From Aphelocoma coerulescens (Eukaryota; Chordata; Aves; Passeriformes; Corvidae): a stretch of 64,000 bases of DNA. The notes below the pieces were generated by a model. The model saw only the letters and a list, made by a program, of their open reading frames with translations. It was not told where the DNA came from and did not search any database. Location: contig NW_027184085.1 in the NCBI RefSeq assembly GCF_041296385.1, positions 9,667,301 to 9,731,300 on the forward strand, in the 5' to 3' direction. Positions within the stretch are counted from its first letter, which is position 1. Each line of letters starts with the position of its first letter. The translations under genes and the position numbers were made by a program. Positions 29,863 through 41,500 of this stretch are shown here, in pieces.

Positions 29863-30330
29863 CCCCACAGAACCAATTAGGCTGGGAAAGACCTTTGAGC
29901 TCATCGAGTCCAACCTATGACCAAATACTACCCTGTCAAGCAGATCACAGACCAACTGCCACATCCAATCTCTCCTTAAAAACCTCCAGGGACAGCTGAC
30001 TCCACCACCTGGAGTCCACAAATGGGCAGTCCGTTCCAATATCTAATCACCCTTTCTGTGAAGAAATGCTTCCTAATGTCCAAACTAAACCTCCCCTGGC
30101 ACTGTTTGAGGCTTTGTCCTCTTGTCCTGTCCCTGGTTGCCTGGCAGAAGAGACCAACTCCCATTTGGCTTTAATCTCCTGTCAGGGAGTTGCAAAGAGT
30201 GATAAGGTGCTCCCTGAACCTCATTTTCTCCAAACATCCCCAGCTTCCTCAGCCAGTTCTCATAGGACTAGTGCTCCAAACCCTTCACCAGCACTATTGG
30301 CCTTCTCTGGACTCACTCTAGCACCACAAT
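29863..30330 (-). mobile_element. CR1 LINE fragment, reverse orientation
   Basis: Reverse-complement CR1 3' region: AGGCTGGGAAAGACCTTTGAG near the start, then the segments matching 'tctccttaaaaacctccagggac' and 'cctaatgtccaaactaaacctcccctg'. It is the left partner of an inverted CR1 pair. Confidence 0.9.
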
Positions 30331-30559
30331 GGCCTTTTTAAGTGCCTCAGGGACTTGCTGTCCCACCTGCCCCCACCAGTCCCATATGGAGCAGGGCACA
30401 CCTTATGCAGGCAGGGCTCTTGGGATGCCTACACTGCCCTGCACTCCCACAGCACGGCCCCACTGCTCCAGTACTTTCCAGACGCCTTCTCCTCACAATT
30501 CCCACCTTGGGTCCAGCCCTCCCAGCCCTGCAAAGTGCTTCCAGGACCTTGAACCTCCT

Positions 30560-31013
30560 TCAGCAGAGAAGGGCAACGGAGCTGGGGAAGGGTACGGGGC
30601 TCAAGTCTGATGAGAAGCAGCTGAGGGAGCTCAGGGTGTTCAGCCTGGAGGAGACTCAAGGGGGCCTTACCACGCTTTACAATGAGCTGACAGGAGGGTG
30701 TAGCGGGATAGGGGTCAGTCTCTTCTCCCTGGGAACAAGTGCCAGGACAAGAGGACAAAGCCACAAGCTGTGTCAGGAGAGGTTTAGGCTATACATTAGG
30801 AAGAACTTCTTCACAGAAGGACTGACTGGGCATTGGAATCGGCTGCGCAGGGGGGTGGTGGAGTCACCATCTCCGAAGGTGTTCATAAAAAGACTGGACA
30901 TGGCACTTTGGTGCCATGGTCTGGTTGATAGGGTGGTGTCCACTCATAGGTTGGACTTGAGCTCAGAGGTCTTTCCCAGCCACACTGACTCAGTGATTCT
31001 GCGATTCTGCACA
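30560..31013 (+). mobile_element. CR1 LINE fragment, forward orientation
   Basis: Forward CR1 3' region containing GCAACGGAGCTGGGGAAGGG, 'ctgagggagctcagggtgttcagcctggag' and a diverged 3' tail GTGATTCTGCGATTCTGCA ending at 31013. It lies head-on to the preceding CR1 and abuts the DNAJB5 CpG island. Confidence 0.92.
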
Positions 31014-31264
31014 ACGCCAGCCCGGCCCGGGCCGGGGTCCTGGGGGGCTGCCAGGCCCTGGGGGATGGGGCACAGGCCCTGCGTAGCCCCCAGCCCCGCA
31101 GAGCGTGCTGTGTGCCCCCGGCGCTGTAAGAACCACCCACCGCCGCCGCACCGCCCCGGGTCCGGGTCACATCCCCCGCTCCCCGAGCCCCCGGACCCGC
31201 GGGCGGCGGGGGAGGGAGCGCTGAGGCACGGCGTGAGGCGCGGCCCCGCGGTGACGTCACACCT

Positions 31265-31277
31265 TTCCAGAAGATTC
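31265..31277 (+). promoter_or_regulatory. Heat-shock element (HSF site)
   Basis: TTCCAGAAGATTC contains three contiguous, alternately inverted nGAAn pentamers with no mismatch in the core trinucleotides, the minimum for an HSF1 trimer. It lies five bases after a perfect CRE. Confidence 0.8.
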
Positions 31278-31479
31278 CCCCCGGGGATCCCGCCGCTGCG
31301 AGCGAGCTCCAGGCCAATCAGAGAGCGCCGAAAGGGCGGTGCAGGCTTGAACTGGCCAATGGAAAGCGGCGGCGGGGAGGCGCGGGGGGGGAGAGGCGGG
31401 CAGCGGAGCGTCTGGGGCCCTCCTTCGCCCCGCCTCCCCTCCAGAGACAACCAATCAGCGCCGCGCGGCGCGGCGATGG

Positions 31480-31599
31480 ACAGCCCCCCGGGCCAACAGG
31501 GGCGTGGCGCGCGCGGGCGGGACTCCCCTGACGTGGCGGCCGGGGGGCGGGGGCGGGGGCGGCCCAGCGAGCGCGCGGCGCCCCGGGACAGCGGGAGCG
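31480..31599 (+). other. DNAJB5: Probable noncoding first exon of DNAJB5
   Basis: The 3' boundary is set by the donor GAGCG|GTGAGT; the 5' boundary is approximate. Spliced to the acceptor at 38290-38291, translation would begin at the ATG at 38326. An upstream ATG at 31476 would be out of frame with the J domain. Confidence 0.55.
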
Positions 31600-31719
31600 G
31601 TGAGTGCCGGGGGGGGCCCCCCCGACCGCCCCCGGACCCCCACACCGACCCCCGCAGCCCGGCCCCGCCTGCGCCACCGCGGCGAGACACCGTGGCGAGG
31701 GGGGACAGTCCCCCTGCCG

Positions 31720-33900
31720 AGTGGGGTTATAGGGTGTCACTGTGGGACCGCCGTGGGGTGACAAGTTGTTGTCGTGGGGCTGCGGGGAATGAGTCCCCCC
31801 GCCCCATGGAGCGAGGCGGTTCGCCGTGGGGATGGGGGGGTCGTGTCACCCCGCACTGGGGGGGTGACAGGGTGTCACTGTGGGGTGGGGCGTCACTCTC
31901 TGCGCCGTGACAAGGTGTTGCCGTGGGGCTGGGCGGGGGTCAGTCCCCCTCACGCCGGGGGCTGACAGAGTGGCCCTGTGGGGCCGGCGGGGGTCTTACC
32001 CAATGCCCCGGGGCGTGACAAAGTGTCACTGTGGGGCGGGGGCGGCAGTGCCCCTGTCTCGGGGGTAACAAGGTGTCACCGTGGGGTCAATACCCCTGCC
32101 CATAGGGTGACAGGGTGTTGCCACGGGACGGGGGCGTCATTTCTCTGCGCCGTGGGTTGACAAGTTGCTGCCATGAAGTTGGGGTGATTCGTCAGTCCCC
32201 CTGCCCTGTGGGGTGATGGAATGTCACTGTGGGGCTGGGGAGGATCTTTCCCAGGGCTGACAGGGTGTCATTATGGGGCTGAGGTGGACAGTCCCTCGGC
32301 CTGAAGGGGTGACCGGGTGTCACTATGGGGCTGGAGGTGGTTGGCCCCTCTGCCCATGGGATGACAGCATGTCCCTGTAGGACTGGGAAGGAACGCTCAC
32401 CCCGCTGCACCCATGGGGGGATGGTCTGTCCTGATGTGGGGGCTTAAATCTCTGCTTTATGAAGTAATAGGGTGTCCCTGGGGGCTGGCAGGATTGGCCT
32501 CTCTGCCCCAAGGGGTGACAGGGTTTTGCTGTGGGTCTGGGAGCTTAGCCCCTTTTCCCCTTCATGGTTGGGGAACCAAAGCCAGCCACTCTGTCCTGTC
32601 ACCATGGGATGACATGAAGTCTCTATGGGGCTGAAGGTGGGGGAGGAAGGGGTTGGCATCTCTGGCCCCTGTGGGATGTCAGGGTTTCTTGGTGGGGCTG
32701 TGGGTCAGGGTTAACTGGGCTGCCCTACTTGGTGACCATGTGTCCCTGTGGGTCTGAAGGGGGTGGCAGGAAGGGGTTAATCCCCTCTGCTCCGTAACAG
32801 AGATAGTGCATCCAAGTGGGGCTGGGAGAGAGAGATTAATACCCCTGCCATGGGGCTACAATACAGCCCTGTGGGGCTGGAGAGGGTGGTGAGGTTAGGG
32901 TTAATCCCTCTCTCCTGTTTCACTTTGGAGGGAATAATGTGCCCTGTTTGAGCTATGTGGTGTGACCAAGAAGGGGTCAACACTCCTCCACCTCCATACT
33001 GGGGGTACCTATGTATCCCAGTGGGGCTGAACTGGCTGGTGAGAAAGTTGGTAACCTCCCACCCAGGTAACAGTAACAGGTTTAGAGGGACCAGTATGGA
33101 AGGGGTTAACCCCTGTCCCCAGTCGAGGTGACAGTGTCTCCTGGGAGGGCTGGCCGGGAGGGAAGGGTTAATCTCTTTCCTCTTGGGGCAGACAGTGGGT
33201 CCCAGTGGGGCTTGATCATGGCAGGGGGTCACGCCTGGACCCCGTGGGTCTGTGTACTGGGCACAACGTGTGGGTGAACCCCCATGTATGTGACAGCCCC
33301 TAAAAATGATAGTGCCTGTGGGCTTGAGAGGGGGATAAATCCCATCCCCATGAAGTTCTTAGCCCCGCAGTGGGGCTGGGCAGCAGGCACGGGGTGTTGA
33401 TCTGTGCAATGAGGGGGCTTAACCCCATCCCCATGGCATTGTGAGCATCCTGCTAAGTCTGGAAATGGGGCGCCCTATGCGGGGAGGCAGCATGGAGGGG
33501 CTTGACCCTATCTCCACACAACTGTGAGCAGCCAAGTGTGGCTGAAAAGAGGGGAACCTACCTGGGGAGACTCTGTGAGGGACTTGACCGCATCTCCACC
33601 CAGGAGCCAGCACCAGATAGGTCTGGAAATTGGGGACCCTGTCAGGGGTGATAGCAAGTGGTATTTGACACCATCCCCAGCAGCACTTTGTGGGTATGGA
33701 AATGGGGGACCCTCTCTGGGGAGATTCTGAGCGGGGGTCCTGATCCGTGCCCACGCAGGAGGCGGCCGCCGGCGGGGCTGGCAGCGGGGGCTGTGCTGGC
33801 AAGAGGCAGCGAGGGGAGGGTTAACCCCATCCCCACGCAGGTGCCGGCACCCCAGTGGGGCTGTCGGTGGGGAGGGGGAGGCGGGCGGTGCGTGTGGGGG
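31720..33900 (+). repeat. Degenerate 50-85 bp minisatellite filling DNAJB5 intron 1
   Basis: Successive units repeat a theme of GTGACAGGGTGTCAC, then TGTGGGGCTGGGG, then GTTAATCCCCTCTGCCC, decaying rightward. From about 33420 a version with a period near 81 bp is clear, with units near 33420, 33501, 33582, 33663, 33738 and 33823. The plus strand is G-rich throughout. Units are far more diverged than in the 68-bp array, so this array is older. It is not coding. Confidence 0.85.
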
Positions 33901-34049
33901 CTCGGGGAGGGGATGATTCATTGCGGGTAGTCATGACATTGCTGCCTGGTTGCCTGCGGCTGCCATCCAGCACGGGCACGGGTGGCTCTGCCTGCCCCGG
34001 CGCGACAAGATCCCCACCAGCTCCCTGACTGAACCCGGGATACGCTGCC

Positions 34050-34087
34050 ATGCCGGCCATCCTGCTCTTCTGGAGCCGCGCCGAGAG
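34050..34087 (+). CDS. DNAJB5: Candidate alternative first coding exon of DNAJB5
   Basis: A short frame (MPAILLFWSRAE plus two bases) ends at the donor AGAG|GTATGC. It leaves the same phase as the 35.2-kb exon, so splicing to 38292 would read through [11 protein letters not shown] into the J domain. The surrounding DNA is GC-rich. Support is only phase compatibility and the donor match; I do not recall this N-terminus from a known protein. Confidence 0.25.
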
Positions 34088-35200
34088 GTATGCGCTGCCT
34101 CGGCACCCGCGCCTCGCCGAACCCAGCTGGCTCGGAGCTCGGCGGGACCCCAGCCCCTGGGGCCGCAGCGGGATAGGGGCTGTCGCCCGCCCGGCGTTTC
34201 GCTTGCCGCGGGTGGGATGCAGGAGCTGCCTGGTGATGTTCCCAGTACGGCTGCCCAATTTCGGTGTAGGGCATCCGGAGAGGATGCTCTCTGTGGCCCG
34301 CAAGTGACGGTGACAGACGGGGGAACGCGGTGGCATTGGCTTTCCTTAGCGCGCCTGAAGGTGACTTCTCAGAAGTAGGTTTTGCGCCGTGGGCTCGGGG
34401 GACGCACCGTCCCCATCCCGCTGCCCTGCCGCCACGGGGAGCGCCGGACGCCGGGCGGGAGTGCGGCACTCAGATCCCTTCTGCCGCGGGACCGGTGCCG
34501 GCGCCTGGTGAGGGGGATACAGGGACCCCCATGCATCCGAACGGGAAAAGCTGGGGAGGTGCACATTGGTTAACGTGACTTTTTTCCATATCAACGCCGC
34601 CCTACTTTTCTCCCTACCCGATTCGCCTGGCGGGTGCTCAGCCCTGGGCGTCAGCAGAGTCGTTTCTGGGGACACCGGGGGGCTCCTGGCTGCGCTCCCT
34701 GCGCTCCTCGGCGGGGGCTGCGTGGGGGACGTGACGGTACCGGGCGGCTGGGTGCCTTGCGGCAGCAGGGAAGAGGAATGCCAGAGCTGACGGATTAAGC
34801 AGAAGTGTCTTAATCTGTCAGTTTAACGAGAAAGCGTCGAGAAACCAATTAAAAGGAAAATTACAGCACGGCAAGTGACTCCATTGAAGGGTCTCTCCGT
34901 GCGTGGCTGGGAAGCACACAAAGGACGACAGCTCCCCGGCAGCACCACGTTGACTGGAGGAGCCGTTTCGGAGCCAACCTGGGAGCGAGGTCAGAGGCAA
35001 CCACGGCTGCCGGGCTGGCGAGGAGCAGCCCTTTGGGTGTGCCGGAGGAGGTGGAGGGGGGGACTCGCCAGCAGAGCATCCCTTGGCGGCGGCGGCATCC
35101 CCGGCACGAGCCGGCACCTTTCGCTCCGCCACCCTCCTCCCGCCCTCCAGTGCCTCCCGGCCGGGCACACAGCACCTGCCGCCGCCTGCGGACAGCCGCG

Positions 35201-35268
35201 ATGTTTAAAATAAAACTAGAGCCTTTAAAAATGACAGCTTGGACTATGAATGTGTTCGTAAAGTTTCG
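35201..35268 (+). CDS. DNAJB5: DNAJB5 alternative first coding exon (extended isoform)
   Basis: The ATG at 35201 opens 22 codons beginning MFKIKLEPLK and ending at the donor TTTCG|GTAAGT. Joined to 38292 the frame continues [11 protein letters not shown] and reaches the usual start MGKDYY, adding 34 residues for a 381-residue protein. Mammals have a 382-residue isoform whose N-terminus begins MFKIQLEPLK as I recall, so this is a conserved alternative promoter product. It has no signal peptide. Its promoter would lie within about 34.8-35.2 kb. Confidence 0.8.
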
Positions 35269-38200
35269 GTAAGTGGGTTTCTGTCTCTCGACCTTGTGTC
35301 CTCATTAAACCATCAGTGCCTGTCTCTGGAATCCCGCGGTGACCTTGCACCCCGAGATGGAACAAAAAAAAAACCTTGTGCCGTTGCCAGGGTGGGTTTG
35401 TTCCCTTAGATGACTGCCGAGCGGAGGGATTATGTCAAACGATCGCTATTCAGCTGGCGCGCTCGCCCAGCAGTTGCTCGGGCTGATGTCATGTGCGGGG
35501 CCGGAACAAAGATTTATTCTTTATTTAATTTTTTTTTTCTTTTGGTGTGGTTGCAAGAGGAGGATGGAGGCTGGGCTGGTTCAGCAGGGCATGGGAATGC
35601 CTGTGGTTTTCTCCAAGGCAGGGTGGCCGTGGCTTATCTGGAGGCATCCAGTTTGCAAGGGCAATGCAGAAATGCCTTTGCCTGCCTGAAACCCCCCACC
35701 GCTCCCGAGGGGGTTAAATGGGAAGGCAGGAGAGGATGACTGAGCAGAAGGGGGAGAGGATCGGTGGCAAGGCGCAGCTGATCCCAGAGAGGTGGGAGGG
35801 AAGGAGGGAGGCTCTGCGGGGACAGAGTCGTGTTTTACCACCGTTGTGCATGTGAGCTGAGCCTCTGGAGCGTGCCTTAACCCACCGGGTCACCCGCCGG
35901 CACCTGGTCCTCTCTGGCACGGTAAACCGCGGCACCGGGATGCATTTCGGTACAGAAATTCCCCCCTCCCCTCGGCTCCCAGCCAGCCGAAGGGGTCCCC
36001 GGTCAGGTCAGAGATCCTCATCAGGCGTTCCCACCCCGGCCAAAGATCTCTTGCTGGGCAAGACCAGAGATCTTGTGGGTGGGGGCAGCGTTTTGCCAGG
36101 ACGGGATGTGTTTGCATGGGAAGCGCTGTGGGGTTTTGGCCAGGTGAGGGGGTCCCAGCGGTGCTGTCAGGTTGGGCTGCGTGGGGTCGGAGCCGGATAC
36201 TGTGGTCCCTGGGCAGCGACAGTTAAAGGTTTGTCACCTCTGTGTTGCTGGAGCTAGGGTGTGATGGGGTAGTCTTTAGCACAGCTTGGTTTGCTCTCGC
36301 TGTGGGAGGGTTGGCAACCTCCAGACAGGGCCAAATCCTGGTCCCAGTACTGGTCTCAGGGAGCCCCTGCCCTCCCCTGGGGGTAGCTGTGGGAAGCAGG
36401 GTGTTGGGTTGACCCTTGGTGGGGAGAATGGACAGGATAGCTCTTGGCTCTCCTGCCTGTTGCTCACCCCAGGGTCTCCTGCAGCCCCCCCGCCACTTAG
36501 GGAGGATAAATGGGGAGGTGGGTGTGGGCTGGGGGCAGAGCATCCCCCAGCACCTGCGTGGGCTGGGTGCTGCTGGCATCTCTGCATGTAGGAGCTGGTA
36601 CAGAAATGTGCTGGCATCCGGGAGCTGCCACAGGAGATGCTGTCAGATGCTCTTTATGCCCCCAGGGACCTCCTCCCACCTATTCTGTGCCCCCTGAGCT
36701 GCTGTACAGTGTTTGCAGATGCCTGTATCTCCCCTCACTGGGTCCTTCAGGGGTACCTTAGCCCCCCTCCCCATCTACAGCAAAGCACCTGCTTCATGGC
36801 TGGAGCAAAAAAAGAGCAGAAGTTGGTGGTTTGGAAGGAGGTGGCCAAATGTGGGGCCGATTTCCAAGCCCCTGGAGGTGGTCATTGCCCAAGGCATAGC
36901 CCAAGGCAAGTGTTGGATGCTTGATGTGACTGCCAGGGGCTCAGTGTAGCACCCAGGCATGGATCCTAGCAGAGCATAGCCACCCTTGATTGAGCTGTGG
37001 TGGTTGGGGGGTCCCTCTGTGACTTCCAGTGGGAGGTCATGGATAGAATAAGGATGGGGAGAACATGTGGTAGCTTGTATGATGGTGAAGAAAAGGGCCA
37101 AGGCTCACACCCTATGCCAAAATCCATCTGCTGGCGGGGCACAGTGAGTTGAGGTGGCTCAGGTGTATTTGGAGCAAGGATGGGGGAAACCTGGATTGTA
37201 GCAGGGAGCACGATATGAGCAGTGGGAGTGCAGGTCTGCTGGGGCAGCACCTGGGGAGCAGGGTCAGCACTGAGTGTGAGAGGGGCCAGGCCAGACCCTG
37301 AGGTTCGGGGTATCAAGTGTTTGCTGTCAGATAGCCAAAAGCCGAGGAGCAGTGGGAAACATCTGTGGAGAAGCATGGGACTTGTTAGCTTTTTTCTGGA
37401 GGAGCAGCCCTGCTATCTCTCCTGGCTGCTCCCTGGGTGGCTGTGACTCCAGCGGTGACTGGGGGATGAATTACAGCCACCGGGTTTTCCATGCCTTAGT
37501 ATAGGCATGGGCATGGCCTCGGCCTCCGCGCGATGGAGCGAGTGAGCCCTGAGTTCCTGGCTTACTGCAAGATCCAGTTGGAGGCTCTCAGGGAGTGCAA
37601 GTCAGGCTAGAAAGTGTTGGGTTTTTTTTAAACAAAAAAAGAAAAAAGCCCTCCCACCATCACAAGATGTTTCTGTCTAACGGCTCCGTTCTCTCTCCGC
37701 TAAATACAAATTATGGCTCTGACAGCCGGAGGCGCTTATCAGCTGAATGCCAATTGCTTTCAGGAACAAAATGTTTGAAGTTCCTTTAAGGTGAAGGTAC
37801 AGCGTGGTCCCTGCCACTGCTTTCAGCCTCCAAAACCTGCTGTCATCACCCTGACTTGGGTCTCAGGTCCCCAGCTGGGAGAGAACAAGGTAAGGGGGTG
37901 GACACAGGCAGGCAGCTACATTTGGACATAGCTCAGCCCTCCTGACTCAGGCAGGGGGGGACGGACAGGGACGTGGTCCTGGCCTGACGTTAGCAGTGGC
38001 GTAGCCCCTATAATAGCGCCGTGCCCCGACTTGGGCTCTCTCTCCCTGTCAGCCTCAGAGATGAGTCTGTCCATCCCTGCCGTGGGGCTTAGCGGGGTAA
38101 AACCAGAGCTGGGACATACTCTGGCACCAGGGCTCTGACCTCTGTTGGGAAGCGTGGACTTGAGCCAGCTCTGGTGCTGCTGGCCCTTGGGACACAGGGA

Positions 38201-38291
38201 GCATCGGCTCCGTGACAAGTGTGTACTGGTCCCGTTCCCAACTGCTCCACTGTGATATTCACCTTACGAAGAGCTGTCTTTCTCCTTTCAG
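35269..38291 (+). other. DNAJB5: DNAJB5 intron between alternative first exon and J-domain exon
   Basis: It begins GTAAGT and ends TTTCAG. Most is unique DNA without coding potential. A T-rich stretch lies near 35520-35545, and a palindrome with 8-bp arms (CCATGCCT/AGGCATGG) at 37489-37510. No transposable element is obvious. Confidence 0.7.
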
Positions 38292-38536
38292 GAATAAGTA
38301 TTCGGCTCCCGGCAGCGTTGCCGTCATGGGGAAGGACTATTACAAGATTTTGGGTATCCAGAGTGGCGCCAATGAAGATGAAATCAAGAAGGCTTATCGG
38401 AAAATGGCCCTGAAATATCACCCCGATAAGAATAAAGACCCCAACGCTGAGGAGAAGTTCAAGGAGATTGCAGAGGCTTACGATGTCCTGAGTGACCCCA
38501 AGAAACGAGCTGTGTACGACCAGTATGGAGAGGAAG
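38292..38536 (+). CDS. DNAJB5: DNAJB5 J-domain exon (residues 1-71)
   Basis: The acceptor TTTCAG ends at 38291 and the donor GGAAG|GTAAGG follows 38536. The 34 bases before the ATG at 38326 stay open in frame, so they are 5' UTR for the short isoform and coding for the extended one. The exon carries the whole J domain, including HPD at codons 32-34. Confidence 0.96.
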
Positions 38537-41500
38537 GTAAGGGGATAAGCACTGCCCACTGGGAGGCAGGGATGTGGAGTCCAAATCAGTTTCAGAGGTG
38601 AAGGGAGGGTTTTCACAAAGAGGTGGTTCAGTGTTTCATGCCTATTCCTGAAATGGGAATGGTTTCCAAAGAATCAGAGAGAGTGAATGCTCCACAGGTG
38701 TCAGAAATCACCTCTTATCCTGGTCCTCCCCAGGCAGCTTCACTTTTCCAGCAATTTGTCACCTTGCTTCCTGGGGTGGCTGGGCTCTCCGTGTTCTCTG
38801 CCTCAAAACTCCAGGTGCCAGCTGAGAAATGGAAGTGAAAGGAGCTCACCTCCTGGGTCATACTTGGGGTAGTTCGTTAGCAGCTCTTTAAATGACCTAA
38901 ATAACACAGCAGAGACTCACTGCTTCTGCCCACATTCCCCCTGCACTTGGGCACTGGTCCCATTGTCCTCCCTGGTACAGGCTGACCTACAGGATTCAAA
39001 GCTTTTCCCAATTTAAGTAATAGGCCCTTGTTTTGAAACCAAGAGGCTGCTGTTGTCTGGTGGTTGGCACGGAGGAGGAGGAGGAGGAGGAGGAGGAGGA
39101 GAGCCGCTCCAACGCAGGCGGCCTTATTAGTCGAAGATGGAAGAGCGCAACCCCATTCGAGGAGAGTGCCGAATAGCATCTGCATTAATCAGCCCAGGAC
39201 TTGGGTGCTTAAAAGAGCAGGAGGTCTGGCAGGAGCAGGCTGCTGGGTGGAAGAGGCAGCTCCTCTCTCAGGCAGGTGCATCCCCTCACAAGCCACCGGC
39301 AGGATTAAGCAGCAGTGGGTTAATTGTTGACCCATTAGTTATGTCAGGGCTATGATGGATGCACCAGGCACAGTGATTTGCCGCCCTGTAAAATGAGAAG
39401 AGACTGTCTCAAGTGGGAAACCAGCTTTTCCCGGGAGGCCTCAATGAAATTGGACCCCGCTCAGGCTGGCGTCATGGGATTAAAGGTGAAACCTCCTGGC
39501 TGTACAGTCTATTAGGAATGGGGCTCACTGGGGATTTGGCAAAATCCCCATAGCCTGCAGGCATCTAAAATACGAGTGAATTAAGGAAGAGGGTAAGAGT
39601 GTCCCCCCTGCTGCCCCATCAAGTTAAAGACCATCTTCCCCCATGCCCCATCAGAGTTGAATCTCTCATGGTCCATGACCCCCCACACACCTTTTGTTTC
39701 CCATTTGTTTGAGCAACGGAGGTCAGTATTTTGAGGAGCTCCTGGGTCCCATGTTCTGTGTAGGCAAGGTGAAGCACAAAAGCCCCTTCAACCCACTCAG
39801 AATACTGACTTCAGCACTCAGAAGAGACCCCCAAACTTGTCCTGCTGTGGAAGGGGCGTGGGGGACTGGGACAAAGGACAGCCTGTCAGAAAAAGTCCTT
39901 CACTGTCACTGGTGTGTCCTGAAAATAGTCCCTGAGCTAGGCTTGGCTTAACCCTTCCCAACCCTCCTGGTCAAAAATAGCCTTGCATAGCATGTGTGAC
40001 CTCTTTGGGGGGCACTTGTCATGTGCCTTGACTCCTTGGGACCTGGGAGGAGTTGCAGTGACGTAAGGCTCAGTCTGGGACCTGGCAGCAGAGTTTCCCA
40101 TGGGAAGGGTTGCCAGATGATCCAAACCTGGAGCTTACCTGGCATTTTACAGCCAATATGCAGGGAGCTGCATGCTGACCTGGAGGTCTGCTCACTTCCA
40201 CCTGCCTATAGAATCACTGAAGGTGGAAAAGATCTGTAAGATCATTTAATGATGCACTGCCATGTTCACCACAAACCCATGTCCCCAAGTGCCACATCCA
40301 CACACCTTTTGAATATTTCCAAGGATGGTGACTCCATCACTTTGCTGGGCAGCCTGTTCCAATACCTTACCAACTTTTCTGTGAAGAAATTTTTCCTAAT
40401 ATCCAGTCTCAGAGACAAGGAAAGTGTGACAGGAAGGAGCCTGCTCATGGGGAAAAATGGAGATGGGCTGATCGGGATATGTTTTAAATTAAAATTAGGT
40501 GAATTGGGTGGAGAGAACCAAAGAGGTCCTTCAGTAGGGATAGAGGGAACAAAACCTGAATGGTTTCTGAGCTTGCAGGGTGTAGGGGTAGGACTGTGTG
40601 TCATGGGTGGAGATGGTGCCCTCACAGTGGTTGGGCTGGAGGTGGTGATCTGCACACCAAAGGAGAGGGTGGAAGAACTGCCTGGAGGTGGCAGAGGTCA
40701 TTCTCCCACTTGGGCAATGCAGTCCCAGCAGAGCATTCCCCCACAGGGAGCATTCATGTCTCCTCTTCCCCCTTCTCTTCCAGGCCTCAAAACTGGAGGT
40801 GGCTCTTCAGGTGGCTCAGGGAACACCTTCCACTACACCTTCCATGGAGACCCCCATGCCACCTTTGCATCCTTCTTCGGAGGCTCCAACCCTTTCGACA
40901 TCTTCTTTGCCAGCAGCCGCTCCCGGATGTTCAATGGCTTTGACCAGGAAGACATGGATATGGATGACGACGACGACCCTTTCAGTGCCTTTGGCCGGTT
41001 TGGCTTCAATGGCATTAATGGGGTTCACCGGCGGCACCAGGAGTCCCTGCACACACGGAGGAAGGTCCAAGACCCACCTGTCATCCATGAGCTCAAGGTG
41101 TCCCTGGAAGAGATCTACCATGGATCCACCAAGAGGATGAAGATCACTCGCAGAAGGCTCAATGCTGATGGCCGGACCATGCGGACTGAGGACAAGATCC
41201 TAAACATTGTCATCAAGCGGGGTTGGAAGGAGGGAACCAAAATCACATTCCCCAAAGAAGGGGATGCCACTCCAGACAACATCCCTGCAGACATTGTCTT
41301 CATCCTCAAGGACAAGCCTCATTCGCACTTCAAGAGGGACGGGACGAATGTGATCTACACGGCAAACATCAGTCTTAAAGAGGTGGGTACGGCTGGTAAA
41401 TCCCATGGGATGGGAGGTGGCACTGGTTCATGGCATTTGGGACAACTCTGGATAGGAAGGACCAGGTAGGTCACAAGAAAGGAACTGCAGAAGCCAACTT

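Larger units (their letters stand above)
31020..31600 (+). promoter_or_regulatory. DNAJB5: DNAJB5 CpG-island promoter
   Basis: The block is extremely GC- and CpG-rich. It carries a palindromic CRE (TGACGTCA, 31252-31259), a three-unit heat-shock element (TTCnnGAAnnTTC, 31265-31277), three forward CCAAT boxes (31314-31318, 31356-31360 and 31451-31455) and a TGACGTGG motif (31529-31536) resembling an unfolded-protein-response element. A donor GCG|GTGAGT at 31600 closes a probable noncoding exon. This layout fits a constitutive, stress-inducible J-protein gene. The transcription start is not determinable by eye, but should fall at roughly 31.46-31.58 kb. Confidence 0.8.
38537..40783 (+). other. 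DNAJB5: DNAJB5 intron after the J-domain exon
   Basis: It starts GTAAGG and ends TTCCAG. It holds a (GGA)n tract (39071-39101) and one reverse CR1 (40207-40430). No other exon is seen. Confidence 0.75.

Noticed and set aside
30342..31910. 522-codon plus-strand open frame
   Set aside because: It runs from one CR1, through a second CR1, into a CpG island. GC content and repeat composition explain the lack of stops, and the real gene here (DNAJB5) uses other frames.
37489..37510. 8-bp-arm palindrome CCATGCCT/AGGCATGG as a p53 or CArG site
   Set aside because: The flanks do not match either consensus, and inverted repeats of this size are expected by chance in kilobases of DNA.
37995..38030. 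CTATAATAG near the DNAJB5 J-domain exon as a MEF2 or CArG site
   Set aside because: It is one base short of the MEF2 consensus spacing and lacks the GG of a CArG box.
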